Positions 20,343 through 30,115 of a stretch of DNA of 64,000 bases are shown here, piece by piece. The DNA is from Thermodesulfovibrio sp. (lineage in GTDB: Bacteria; Nitrospirota; Thermodesulfovibrionia; Thermodesulfovibrionales; Thermodesulfovibrionaceae). Each line of letters begins with the position of its first letter. Position 1 is the stretch's first letter. A program made the translations under genes and the position numbers. Below the pieces are notes generated by a model. It saw nothing but the letters and a program-made list of their open reading frames with translations. It was not told the origin of the DNA and searched no databases. The stretch lies in assembly GCA_020725335.1 (NCBI GenBank), contig DYFF01000003.1, forward strand, positions 101,526 to 165,525. The letters run 5' to 3'.

Positions 20343-21164
20343 CTAAAAATTAAGATGTTTCAAGACTGCTTTTATATAAGATTTTTTTATTGTATAAGAG
20401 CTTTCCAAGTAACCAACCATTAATGCCCTTGAGCATATAAGATTTATTAATCTTGGAATTCCCTTTGAAGCTTTATGAATTGCCTTGATTGCTCCTTTTT
20501 CAAAAGTCACTGGTGCTTCTCCTGCTCGCTGAAGTCTAAATTTTATATAGGATTCAACTTCTTCTCTGTCAAAATGAGAAAGCCTTACTTTCAAACTAAT
20601 CCTCTGATTAAGCTGGACATATTCTTTTCGGGATAACTTCTCCTCAAAATATGGCTGAGCAAGAAGTATAAAATGTAATAGCTTTTCCTTGTCTGATTCA
20701 ATGTTTGAAAGGTGTTTTATCTCTGTGAGTGTTTCCTCTGGTAAGTCCTGTGCCTCGTCAATAATTATCAAATTTTTTGTCCCTGAAAGTTTTCTTCTTG
20801 TGAATTCTTCTTTTAAAATATTTGAAAGTTCTGTCTTATCAAGTTCTTTATCACTTACAGTATCCTGTTCTTTAATTATCAATTTTACCAAAGCTTTGAG
20901 GAATTCCTTAGGATTTAATGTGGAATGATAGATTACAACAGGAGAAAGAGTGCTACAAAAGTTTTTTAAAAATGTCCTTATAAGAGTTGTTTTACCTGTG
21001 CCTGGTTCACCTGTAAGAAGCATAAATCCTTCACCCTTTGTTATAAGATACTCCATTGACTGAAGAGCCTCAGTATGCCACTTGGATGGATAGAAAAAAT
21101 CAGGATCTGGCGTTATACCAAAAGGATCTTCCCTGAATTTATAAAAATTCAAATATTCCATCAT
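20343..21164 (-). CDS. ExeA/MshM-like AAA ATPase
   Basis: YKFREDPFGITPDPDFFYPS, GEPGTGKTTLIR, IIIDEAQDL. Confidence 0.9.
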   Translation of the reverse strand: MMEYLNFYKFREDPFGITPDPDFFYPSKWHTEALQSMEYLITKGEGFMLLTGEPGTGKTTLIRTFLKNFCSTLSPVVIYHSTLNPKEFLKALVKLIIKEQDTVSDKELDKTELSNILKEEFTRRKLSGTKNLIIIDEAQDLPEETLTEIKHLSNIESDKEKLLHFILLAQPYFEEKLSRKEYVQLNQRISLKVRLSHFDREEVESYIKFRLQRAGEAPVTFEKGAIKAIHKASKGIPRLINLICSRALMVGYLESSYTIKKSYIKAVLKHLNF

Positions 21165-22375
21165 CCTCTCCCGAGTTTTGATATAAGGTCATAAAGAGGG
21201 CTGAGCAAACTTACAAGAACTATCGCAAAGAACAAACCAATCACACCAATCATAACAGGTTCTATAACCTTGCCAAGCCTGGCAGAGTATTCACGCAGGT
21301 AAGCTGTGTAATGGTTATTCAAAAATTTTAACTGTTCTTCAAGCCTTCCAGAAGTTTCACCCACATTTACAAGCCTTATTAAAAGGGGCGGGAAAATGTT
21401 TTCTTCCTTTAAGGATTGAGATATGCCCTGCCCTGTTAGGATTTTTTCTTTCGCATTAGAAATGGCTCTTTTCATAATCTCATTGTTTATCACATCAGCA
21501 GTCATGTCCAAGGCATTATCAATAGGAATTCCTGCTCCCATAAGTATTCTCATCTGTTCGCAAAAAAGAGCAACAGCACGAGTATAGAAAATCTGTTTAA
21601 ATATAGGAAGCTTAAAACTTAAGTAACTTCTTGCCCATCTAAATTTCTCATTTTTTTTGAGAATTGTAAAAAACATAAAAATTAATAAAATAATGAAGGG
21701 AATGAGATAAAAAAATTTCTGAAATAAAATCCCCACTTCAACAAGCACCATAGTAATAAAAGGAATCTTAACATCCATACTCTTCATAGCACTTACAATC
21801 TTTGGAAGGACATAGACTATCCAGAAACCCATGGCACTTAATGAGGCAACAGTTGCAAAAATTGGATATATCAATGCTCTTTTTATTGCTGTTTTCAAAT
21901 CCTCAATCTTTTGAAAATGTTCTGCTATATCGTCAAGACTGTTATCAAGACGCCCCGTTTCCTCGCCTATTTTTATTAGATAATGAAAAATCTGAGGGAA
22001 AACATCGCTATGATAGGCAATTGCTTCACTGAAAGACACACCTTTTTCCACAAGATCTCTTAAATCTACAATAACTCTCTTAAATTTTTCCTTTGTCATA
22101 TTCTCAGCAATATCTGACAAAGCTGTTGTAAGAGGTATACCTGCTTTAAGCATTATTGAAAGATTTTTGGCAAACTCTATCAGTTCAATATTTTTTACTT
22201 TTGCTGAAAAAATTGGAACAAAGGGAGATAAAAACTTTGGAATTTCAGCAATTGAAAGGATATATAAATTTTTAAGCGTAAGATTTGAAATTGCAACAGA
22301 CTCATTCTGAGCTTTTAAAAAACCTGTAAGAATCTTACCACTAATATCAATTGCTTTGTACCTATAAATATTCAT
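21161..22375 (-). CDS. type II secretion / type IV pilus inner membrane platform protein (GspF/PilC/MshG)
   Basis: IDISGKILTGFLKAQN, two repeated T2SSF domains. Confidence 0.93.
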   Translation of the reverse strand: MNIYRYKAIDISGKILTGFLKAQNESVAISNLTLKNLYILSIAEIPKFLSPFVPIFSAKVKNIELIEFAKNLSIMLKAGIPLTTALSDIAENMTKEKFKRVIVDLRDLVEKGVSFSEAIAYHSDVFPQIFHYLIKIGEETGRLDNSLDDIAEHFQKIEDLKTAIKRALIYPIFATVASLSAMGFWIVYVLPKIVSAMKSMDVKIPFITMVLVEVGILFQKFFYLIPFIILLIFMFFTILKKNEKFRWARSYLSFKLPIFKQIFYTRAVALFCEQMRILMGAGIPIDNALDMTADVINNEIMKRAISNAKEKILTGQGISQSLKEENIFPPLLIRLVNVGETSGRLEEQLKFLNNHYTAYLREYSARLGKVIEPVMIGVIGLFFAIVLVSLLSPLYDLISKLGRG

Positions 22376-24012
22376 CCTACAACTCTTTCAACTTCAGAGA
22401 GTGTTGAAAGACCATCAATAACTTTCCGCAATCCATCAATTTTAAGAGGGATCATACCATTTTTCTGTGCTGCTTGAACTAATGTGTTAAAAGAAGCGCC
22501 TGCATAAATCATCTCTCTTATCTCTTCGTTTACAGTCATTAATTCCCCTATGGCAGTTCTTCCAAGATAGCCTGTATTTCTACACATTTTACAGCCCTTA
22601 CCATAATAAACCTTGTCGACTTTAAAATCAACAGAATTAAAAACTTCTCTTTCTTTTTCATTTAAATCTCTTTCTGACCTACAAAAAGGACATATCTTTC
22701 TTATAAGCCTCTGGCTTAAAACTGCGAGCAAAGATGAACTGAGAAGAAACTTATCTGCTCCTAAATCAAAAAGTCTTGGCACAGCACTTACTGCATCGTT
22801 TGTATGAAGAGTGCTTAAAACAAGATGTCCTGTAATTGATGCCCTGATGGCTATGCGTGCTGTTTCTTCATCCCTTATCTCACCAAGAAGAATAATGTCA
22901 GGGTCATGCCTCATGAAATTTCTTCCTGCAAGGGCAAAGTCATAGCCTATTTTTTCATTGACCTCACTTTGCTTTGCAAAGCTCATTCTATATTCCACAG
23001 GGTCTTCAATAGTAATAACACTTCTACGAAGTCTGTCCACCTGTCTTAATAAAGCATAAAGGGTTGTACTTTTACCAGAGCCTGTAGGACCTACTACAAG
23101 CATTATTCCATGTGGTTTTTTTATCAAACTTCTAAGTCCTTCAACAAGTGACTCATTAAAACCAAGCCTTGGCAGGCTATATATTGCCTCTGAACTACCA
23201 AGAAGAATTCTAAGAACCATGCTTTCGCCTGCAATTGTAGGAATGGTAGAAACTCTCACTTCGTATCTTCTGCCAAGAAAATCAAATACAAAGGAGCCGT
23301 CCTGCGGTAGTCTTTGCTCTGCTATGTCAAGTCTTGAGAGAATTTTTATACGGGAGATGATACCGCTTTGTATAGTTCTTGGTAGAGAAAAAGCATAGTG
23401 AAGTATTCCGTCAACTCTATAAGATATGCTCACTACACCAGCATTTATTGCAATATGTATGTCAGTTGCATTTCTCCTTATCCCTTCTGCCAGAATAGAC
23501 TCTACAAGTTGCGGAAGTCTATCTGGAGGAAGTGTACCTGTCGTCAACGTAATATCGTTAATTTCATCAATAACTCGCTCGGCAGGGTTTTCAAGAAAAT
23601 AGTAAGCCTTTTCAATTGTCTCTGCAAAGCCTTCTTCATCAGTAAGATAAGGCGTTGCCTTTTTACCCATAATTGTCTTTACTCTATCAATTGCAACAAT
23701 GTTACTTGGGTCAACAACAGCAATTTTTACTGTTTCTTCAACTTCCTCAAGAGGAAGAAATCTTGTCGTTTCTGTCATATTTTTTGGAAATCTTTTCAAA
23801 AGCTCCGTCTGAATAGGATACTGTCTTACATCTACATATTCAAGTCCATGCTGAATTGCTAAAACTTCAGCAAGTTCTTGAGTAGATATGAAACCAAGAA
23901 TTACAAAACATTTACCAAGAACATGTCCTGTTATTCTCTGAACGCTTAGAGCTATGTTTAACTCTTCTTCATTGATAAAGCCCTTTTCAATTAAAAGGTC
24001 TCCAAGTCTCAT
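22372..24012 (-). CDS. pilus assembly ATPase (GspE/PilB/MshE) with MshEN domain
   Basis: VVGPTGSGKSTTLYA, STLHTNDAVSAVPRL, tetracysteine CPFC/CKMC; N-terminal RLGDLLIEKGFINEEELNIALSVQ. Confidence 0.95.
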   Translation of the reverse strand: MRLGDLLIEKGFINEEELNIALSVQRITGHVLGKCFVILGFISTQELAEVLAIQHGLEYVDVRQYPIQTELLKRFPKNMTETTRFLPLEEVEETVKIAVVDPSNIVAIDRVKTIMGKKATPYLTDEEGFAETIEKAYYFLENPAERVIDEINDITLTTGTLPPDRLPQLVESILAEGIRRNATDIHIAINAGVVSISYRVDGILHYAFSLPRTIQSGIISRIKILSRLDIAEQRLPQDGSFVFDFLGRRYEVRVSTIPTIAGESMVLRILLGSSEAIYSLPRLGFNESLVEGLRSLIKKPHGIMLVVGPTGSGKSTTLYALLRQVDRLRRSVITIEDPVEYRMSFAKQSEVNEKIGYDFALAGRNFMRHDPDIILLGEIRDEETARIAIRASITGHLVLSTLHTNDAVSAVPRLFDLGADKFLLSSSLLAVLSQRLIRKICPFCRSERDLNEKEREVFNSVDFKVDKVYYGKGCKMCRNTGYLGRTAIGELMTVNEEIREMIYAGASFNTLVQAAQKNGMIPLKIDGLRKVIDGLSTLSEVERVVG

Positions 24013-25661
24013 TTTGAAATAATCCTCGGCTGAAGTAGTATAACAAGCTCGGTATTTGACTGAATTCTGTCATGTCCCTTAAAAAGAGTACCAATTATTG
24101 GAATATCACCAAGTATAGGTGTTTTACTTTCTGAAATTCCTTCTTGTTTTTTGATAAGTCCACCGATTATTACAACCTCGCCATCCTTTACTTTTACAGT
24201 AGTGCTTAATTCTCTCAAGTCAACAACGGGGAGTTGTATTATTGTTTGAGCTCCTGTAGAACCATAAGTTTTTTCAGAGATATTGATGAGATTTGATATA
24301 ACAGGTGTTATTGTAAGAGATATTTCTCCTTTTTCATCAATATAAGGCACAATTCCAATTATTAATCCTGAAAGAAGATTGCTTGTTTCAACAGTATAAG
24401 TTATTATGGGACTTCCTCCAGAAGATGTAGTTACATTACTTTCTGCTTTAGAAATAAAAGTAAAGTTTCTTCCCACAGTAAGCAATGAAGTCTGACCATT
24501 CATTATGCTAATACGTGGATTTGAAAGTGTCCTTATATCTCCGAATTCTGAGAGAGCCTTAATGACAAAAGAAAAATCTCTTATAGCAGTTGTTGTTAGA
24601 GAAAATCTAATATCGGAGTAAGGAGAAGTAGAAGGCACTACTGATGTAAAATCCTTAGTGCTTCCACCGATACTCCAGTTATGAGTTCCATGGGACCATT
24701 CTCTCAAAAATGACCAATCTATTCCATATTTTAGTGAATCAGAAAGCGATACCTCTATAACCTTAGCCTCAATTAAAACCTGTCTGCCCATTACAGCCTT
24801 TATAGTATTGAGATACTGTTCAACTCTTTCCATATTTTTCTTCGTTGCCGTGACCATTATAGTGCCCGTTAGTCTATTTATTACAAAATGTTCTTGAGTT
24901 GTTATAACTGGTTGAATAACTGCCCTTGCAGGCTGTATCTGTCCAGTTGGAGGCTGTATTGTTGTTGTTTGAGTTAGTTGTTGAGAACCTATATTTGACT
25001 GAGTTCGTATGCCGAGTATAGATGAAAGAGCCTTTTCAATGCTATCCCAGAACTTATAAGCAGAATCATCTGATTTTTCTGTTTTAGATACATTACCTTT
25101 TAATTCTGTAGAAGTTGTACCACCCCCGCCTGTAGTACCACCTGTAAGCTGTCCAGTAACTCCACCGAGAATATCTCCTCCTACTTCAGTTGAGTAAGTT
25201 TGATGCACAGGAAATATATTTAGATGAAATATTCGTGTATCAGTTGCTGAAATCTTCAGCATATTTCTTTCAATTTTATAGAAATAGTCTGTTGAAGCGA
25301 TAACAGAATCAAGAGCATCCTGAAGTGTCACATCCCTAACAATAACTGTAATAGGCAAATCAGGGTCAACATCTCTATCAAGGATGAGATTTAATCCCGC
25401 ATCCTTTGCTATGACAAACAACACATCTCTTAGGGCAGTTGCCCTTACATTGATTGATATTCTCTTTAGTTGAAGAGGATTGATAGGTGGATTTTCCACC
25501 CTGAAATCAGGCTTTGGCTGTATAATTTGCCCAGATTGAGAATCCTTTTTAGGTAAATCAACCTGAGGTATCTGAATGTCACTTTTCATATTTCTGCTAT
25601 TACAACTAAAAATAAAAAGGCATAAAGCCAAAAGGATTAATAATTTTCCAGCTTTAACCAT
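24009..25661 (-). CDS. secretin (MshL/PilQ-like), lipoprotein signal
   Basis: SCN lipobox; VIVRDVTLQDALDSV, secretin domain VVIIGGLIKKQEG...PILGDIPIIGTLFKG. Confidence 0.92.
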   Translation of the reverse strand: MVKAGKLLILLALCLFIFSCNSRNMKSDIQIPQVDLPKKDSQSGQIIQPKPDFRVENPPINPLQLKRISINVRATALRDVLFVIAKDAGLNLILDRDVDPDLPITVIVRDVTLQDALDSVIASTDYFYKIERNMLKISATDTRIFHLNIFPVHQTYSTEVGGDILGGVTGQLTGGTTGGGGTTSTELKGNVSKTEKSDDSAYKFWDSIEKALSSILGIRTQSNIGSQQLTQTTTIQPPTGQIQPARAVIQPVITTQEHFVINRLTGTIMVTATKKNMERVEQYLNTIKAVMGRQVLIEAKVIEVSLSDSLKYGIDWSFLREWSHGTHNWSIGGSTKDFTSVVPSTSPYSDIRFSLTTTAIRDFSFVIKALSEFGDIRTLSNPRISIMNGQTSLLTVGRNFTFISKAESNVTTSSGGSPIITYTVETSNLLSGLIIGIVPYIDEKGEISLTITPVISNLINISEKTYGSTGAQTIIQLPVVDLRELSTTVKVKDGEVVIIGGLIKKQEGISESKTPILGDIPIIGTLFKGHDRIQSNTELVILLQPRIISK

Positions 25662-26065
25662 GTTTTCTCTCCTTTTTTATCCCTTATTAAAACTTTGTCG
25701 TTTAATATTTTAACTACTTTAAAATCACCTACTCTCTCTCCTTCCTTAGCAATGCTATCACCGAACATAACATATTTCTTCTTGCCCTGATAAATGAGTG
25801 AAACATAAGGCATTTCTGATTGCCTTTTTGCTAAATCTCCTTGAGTTGCTCTTTTGCCTCTATCAGTAAGCTTAAAGGGATCATCTAAAATAAACTCTTT
25901 AAGTCTATTTTTCTCACTAATCTCAATTCTTGATGGTTCTTGAAATTGAGCAATTTTTATCTCAAGAGGATTTAAAAACTTAGGTGGTTTAAGCTGATAG
26001 GCTAACATTGGAAGAGTAAAGGAAATTATGAATATTATTACATTTAGCTTATTCAACTTTTTCAT
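25637..26065 (-). CDS. MshK/PilP-like pilus assembly protein
   Basis: Position between secretin and MshJ-like gene; TM plus GDSIAKEGERVGDFKVVKI domain. Confidence 0.6.
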   Translation of the reverse strand: MKKLNKLNVIIFIISFTLPMLAYQLKPPKFLNPLEIKIAQFQEPSRIEISEKNRLKEFILDDPFKLTDRGKRATQGDLAKRQSEMPYVSLIYQGKKKYVMFGDSIAKEGERVGDFKVVKILNDKVLIRDKKGEKTWLKLENY

Positions 26066-26559
26066 TTTACTAACCTTAGCTCTCCTTTAAGTTCGAAGGT
26101 TACTAAATTTTCTTTTGCTTTGAGCGAAACTGAATTTACAAAACAGGCTGGGTAAATCTCTTGCTTAAGGAAACTTAATAAATCTATAAATCTATTAAAA
26201 CTACTATCACCCCTAATTGAAAAGGATAAAACTATCTCTTCCCCTTCCTTTTTCTCTGTTGATAGCTCAAACTTTGCTTCTTTAAATTTTGAATTAAGGG
26301 TATCAAAAAATTGTGCTACTGCAATCTCTTTATTATTAATTTGAGGCATTGTGAATTTTTCAATGTATCTTTTTATTTCATATTTTCTATAAATTTTTGC
26401 TTTTACTGTTTCAAGTTGCTTTATGTCTTGTTGTAATGCAACTTTTACCTTTTTTAAATATAAAGATGTTGAAAATAAGATAGAAAATATTAAAAATAAC
26501 ACTGACAACAATAGAATCTTCCTATTTTTCTTATTATGGCAAAGTTCGCCGAGCTTCAT
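26062..26559 (-). CDS. PilO/MshJ-like protein
   Basis: TM plus coiled coil plus alpha/beta domain; position. Confidence 0.6.
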   Translation of the reverse strand: MKLGELCHNKKNRKILLLSVLFLIFSILFSTSLYLKKVKVALQQDIKQLETVKAKIYRKYEIKRYIEKFTMPQINNKEIAVAQFFDTLNSKFKEAKFELSTEKKEGEEIVLSFSIRGDSSFNRFIDLLSFLKQEIYPACFVNSVSLKAKENLVTFELKGELRLVK

Positions 26560-27868
26560 ATTCTCCCTCTAAGGTAAAATCACCATTAGTAATATCCCAC
26601 TTTTCATTTGAAATTTTAAAACCCTTTTCAACAAGTGTATTCTTAAAATCTAAATAAGCTTTCTGTCTCTCAGTAAAACTATAACCTGCGATATTCCCAG
26701 TAATCTTAATCTTTTGTGGCACTTTATTTTCAATGTCAATAGAATTAATCTGAACCTCTTTTATTTTCGAAGCCTCACTTATAGGATAAATAGAACCCCT
26801 AATGTCACCTTCAGAGTTTTTTCTATTCTGCAGATTAATGAAAGGGCTTAAATTTTTCTCAAAATAATTTATTTGCTCCTGCAAAACTAAAAAATCTCTC
26901 TCCTTTAATGCCATCTCATTTCTGTAAAAATTGAGAATTCTCCATTGACCATTAATTTCATTTAAAATATAGAGATTATAAAATAGAAATAAGATAGACG
27001 CTAAAAGGAGGGAACCAATTCCATAGTTGATGTATTTGCTTGTGGATAAATATTTTTTATATTCTGGCAAAAAAAACTCTTTACCTTTAAGTTGGCTTTG
27101 AAATTTAAAAAGACAAAAAGGAATGGTAAGCGCGTTGATATTTTCAGGAATTTCTAAAAAGTCATAGGAGATTGTCAAACCTTCTATTTCTTGCTGTCTT
27201 TCACCTATGAAAATAACCTTTTCAGGTTTTATTCTTAAATTCTGTATAGAATAACTTACAGTCATGTTTATGTTAATAACATCCTCGTCGCCTAAACTCT
27301 CTACAGAACTTTCAAAACTTCTTTGTAAAATAAGTTCCTCACCGTGTAAAACAAAAATATATCTTAACTTGCCTGAAAACAAGCAAATAATCTGGTCATG
27401 TTTAACTAATTCTTCACGAACTTTAAGAAGTTCAATTAGGGGTAAAAAGTTTGGATAAAAGGCTTTTACATTCAACCCTTCAATTATAAGTTTATTAACA
27501 GTGTCAAAGTTCGCTTCATCTAAAAGATAACATCTTACATAAGCTCCGGCAGCACCTTCATAGAGTTTATATATAAATGAGAAATTATGCAGGGCAGGGT
27601 ATCTTTTTCTAATCTCTCCCATAACAATTCCATCCAAAATTTTCTTTTTCTTTAGATTCTTATAGGCAAAGGGCAAATTAAATCTAAAAGTTATAAGATT
27701 TGGAAGAAATTGAGAAATTATAAGTTCTTTTACGCCTTTGTTTCTAACAAATTCGGGCAAATCCTTTAATTCAAACTTATAAAAATTTTCTTCGTTGAGA
27801 GTTTTACCAGTGCTTATATAAACTTGAACATCTGCTCCTTCTATGCTTATGTATGCAGTTTTGCTCAT
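26534..27868 (-). CDS. PilM/PilN-like (MshI/GspL-like) assembly protein
   Basis: Actin-like N-terminal region, single TM, PilN-like C-terminus; position. Confidence 0.6.
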   Translation of the reverse strand: MSKTAYISIEGADVQVYISTGKTLNEENFYKFELKDLPEFVRNKGVKELIISQFLPNLITFRFNLPFAYKNLKKKKILDGIVMGEIRKRYPALHNFSFIYKLYEGAAGAYVRCYLLDEANFDTVNKLIIEGLNVKAFYPNFLPLIELLKVREELVKHDQIICLFSGKLRYIFVLHGEELILQRSFESSVESLGDEDVININMTVSYSIQNLRIKPEKVIFIGERQQEIEGLTISYDFLEIPENINALTIPFCLFKFQSQLKGKEFFLPEYKKYLSTSKYINYGIGSLLLASILFLFYNLYILNEINGQWRILNFYRNEMALKERDFLVLQEQINYFEKNLSPFINLQNRKNSEGDIRGSIYPISEASKIKEVQINSIDIENKVPQKIKITGNIAGYSFTERQKAYLDFKNTLVEKGFKISNEKWDITNGDFTLEGEYEARRTLP

Positions 27869-27878
27869 TTTTTACACA

Positions 27879-27974
27879 CTATTTTACTTTATCCTCAAAA
27901 TCTTTTATAATATCATCCTCTTTTAAGTTTAAATTTATCCTCTTTGTTTTGAGATATCTTTCTCTTGTAGTCAT
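27879..27974 (-). CDS. candidate 31-aa small ORF at head of pilus operon
   Basis: MTTRERYLKTKRINLNLKEDDIIKDFEDKVK*, SD GAGGA 7 nt upstream, TATAAT at 28012-28017. Confidence 0.5.
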   Translation of the reverse strand: MTTRERYLKTKRINLNLKEDDIIKDFEDKVK

Positions 27975-28026
27975 CTATATTCCTCGAAAATAAAAGTGTA
28001 ACAATTTCAGTATTATAGCAGATTTT

Positions 28027-28197
28027 TTATCTACTTCTTCTATAAATATAAATCATTAAATAAATCCCACCAGCTATACTTATTCCCATACCTACGAAAG
28101 CTTGAATAAGCATTCTTTCAAAGGTAGCATCAGAAGGAACAGTGAATAAAATTAGATAGCCAACAACAACCAGAATAAGACCAGTGAGTAAAAGCAT
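28027..28197 (-). CDS. small membrane protein, 56 aa
   Basis: MLLLTGLILVVVGYLILFTVPSDATFERMLIQAFVGMGISIAGGIYLMIYIYRRSR*, two hydrophobic helices. Confidence 0.55.
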   Translation of the reverse strand: MLLLTGLILVVVGYLILFTVPSDATFERMLIQAFVGMGISIAGGIYLMIYIYRRSR

Positions 28198-28200
28198 AAA

Positions 28201-28224
28201 TTAAAAGGGAGGCAATGCCTCCCT
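28201..28224 (-). terminator. intrinsic terminator after pilin gene
   Basis: Minus strand AGGGAGGCA-T-TGCCTCCCTTTTAA. Confidence 0.8.
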
Positions 28225-28229
28225 ATGGA

Positions 28230-28850
28230 TTAGAAACTCATCCAAATATCTAAGTAACCTGAGGAAGGATAGGCATCACCATTGCATGCTGTTCCAGCGT
28301 ATCTTGCGATTGAACCAGTTGTACACTTTCCATCATCCATGGCTCTATCAATAGCCTCAGCAGCTTGAGTCTCTATATTTCTTAATGTGATCCAGAGTCC
28401 TGAACGGCTTACTCCACCTACAGTATAAGTTCCAGTGAACATATCCATATTACCCCCAAAGGTATGTTTTGGAAGAAGGGTTGCGGGTGTAGCATCTGCC
28501 GGATCTCCACTTATTATGTTTGCATATCTCAAATGTCTCCAAAGATTGCAAGATTCCTCACCAGCAGTATCACAATATCCACCCTCAACAAGTCCATTTC
28601 CGTTACCATTAGGAGATCCAGTCCAACGACTGGAAGCACTCGGATCATCACCAGGATAATAACCATATTTGTCATAATAGGTATAAAATGCTGCTATTGA
28701 TTCTTTAATTTGACTTTGCACTCTTTTTACTTTTGCGTTATAAATCAGCTCCTGTCCTTTTAGCACTGCACCGAGAATGATTCCGATGATTACAAGAACA
28801 ATTGCTAACTCAACAAGGGTAAAACCTTTGTTACTTCTTAGGTGTTTCAT
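28230..28850 (-). CDS. type IV (MSHA-like) major prepilin
   Basis: NKG|FTLVELAIVLVIIGIILGAVLKGQELIYNAKVKR; RBS AGGAGG. Confidence 0.9.
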   Translation of the reverse strand: MKHLRSNKGFTLVELAIVLVIIGIILGAVLKGQELIYNAKVKRVQSQIKESIAAFYTYYDKYGYYPGDDPSASSRWTGSPNGNGNGLVEGGYCDTAGEESCNLWRHLRYANIISGDPADATPATLLPKHTFGGNMDMFTGTYTVGGVSRSGLWITLRNIETQAAEAIDRAMDDGKCTTGSIARYAGTACNGDAYPSSGYLDIWMSF

Positions 28851-29056
28851 GGCAACTCCTCCTTTTTTTATTTATCAAAATTTTTGCCACAAACTTTTAT
28901 TTTTTGTCAACTTTTTTCACCCCCTTTTTTTCGTATTAGATTTAAAATCGTCATTTAATTCTAAATAATTTAATGCGTAAATTTGAGAAATTTTTTAGGA
29001 GAAGGTTATTTGCATATTGAAAGATTTAACCTCTAAAAAATTGTTATAATATGCCT

Positions 29057-30115
29057 ATGCTTGAAGCAATAAAATGGGTAAAGGACAGAGTTTATATTCT
29101 TGAACAAAGACTACTTCCTGAAAAAATTGAATACTTAGAGTGTACTGATTACGAAGAGGTTGCTCTGGCAATTGAAAATTTATCAATAAGAGGAGCGCCT
29201 GCAATTGGAATAGCTGCTGCAATGGGAATTGCTCTTGCCTGTATGAACATAAAGGCTTCAACAGCCAAAGAAATATATGATAAACTAAAGCCTGTTTTTA
29301 ATAGACTTATCAGTACCAGACCCACAGCAGTCAACATAAAATGGGCTATTGAAAGGATGGAAAGACTAATTAAAAACAATCTTAACCTCTCACCTGATAA
29401 GTTAAAAAAGGCCTTAAAAAATGAAGCTATAAAAATTCAAGAGGAAGACATAGAGATAAATAAAAAAATAGGAGAATACGCCCTTCCTCTATTTAAAAAT
29501 GGATGTACTGTGATGACTTATTGCAATGCTGGAGCACTTGCAACAGGTGGATACGGCACTGCAACAGCTCCTATGTATCTTGCAAAAGAAAAGGGTATAA
29601 ATTTCAGGGTAATTGCCTGCGAAACCAGGCCTGTGCTTCAGGGTGCAAGAATAACCTCTTTTGAGCTTTTGCAGGCAGGTATAGATGTTACCCTTATTAC
29701 AGACAACACTGCAGGCGTACTCCTTAAAAAAGGCATGATTGATTTTGTAATATTAGGCACAGACAGAACTGTTAGAAATGGTGATGTCGCAAACAAAATT
29801 GGCACTTACTCTTTAGCAGTGCTCTGCAAGGAAAACAAAGTTCCCTTTTATGTTGCTGCTCCCACTTCAAGCATAGACCTAAGGATCAAATCGGGAGTGC
29901 AAATTCCCATTGAAGAAAGAGACCCAAATGAAGTAACAAAAATAAAAAATGTTCCTATTGCACCAGAAGGTATAAAAGTCATAAACATGGCATTTGATGT
30001 AACTCCGGCAAAATATGTAACTGCAATCATTACTGAAAAAGGAGCTTTCTTGCCTAATCACATTAAATATATAAACAATTCAGAAAAAATAGAAAAACTG
30101 AGGCTTAAACTGTGA
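29057..30115 (+). CDS. mtnA: S-methyl-5-thioribose-1-phosphate isomerase
   Basis: [40 protein letters not shown]. Confidence 0.94.
   Translation: MLEAIKWVKDRVYILEQRLLPEKIEYLECTDYEEVALAIENLSIRGAPAIGIAAAMGIALACMNIKASTAKEIYDKLKPVFNRLISTRPTAVNIKWAIERMERLIKNNLNLSPDKLKKALKNEAIKIQEEDIEINKKIGEYALPLFKNGCTVMTYCNAGALATGGYGTATAPMYLAKEKGINFRVIACETRPVLQGARITSFELLQAGIDVTLITDNTAGVLLKKGMIDFVILGTDRTVRNGDVANKIGTYSLAVLCKENKVPFYVAAPTSSIDLRIKSGVQIPIEERDPNEVTKIKNVPIAPEGIKVINMAFDVTPAKYVTAIITEKGAFLPNHIKYINNSEKIEKLRLKL

Noticed and set aside
23398-23862. 154-aa plus-strand ORF within the pilus ATPase region
   Set aside because: Antisense to a conserved MshE/PilB-like ATPase; composition of a shadow ORF.
28435-28700. 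Two plus-strand ORFs over the pilin gene
   Set aside because: Antisense to a clear prepilin; no RBS or recognisable domain.
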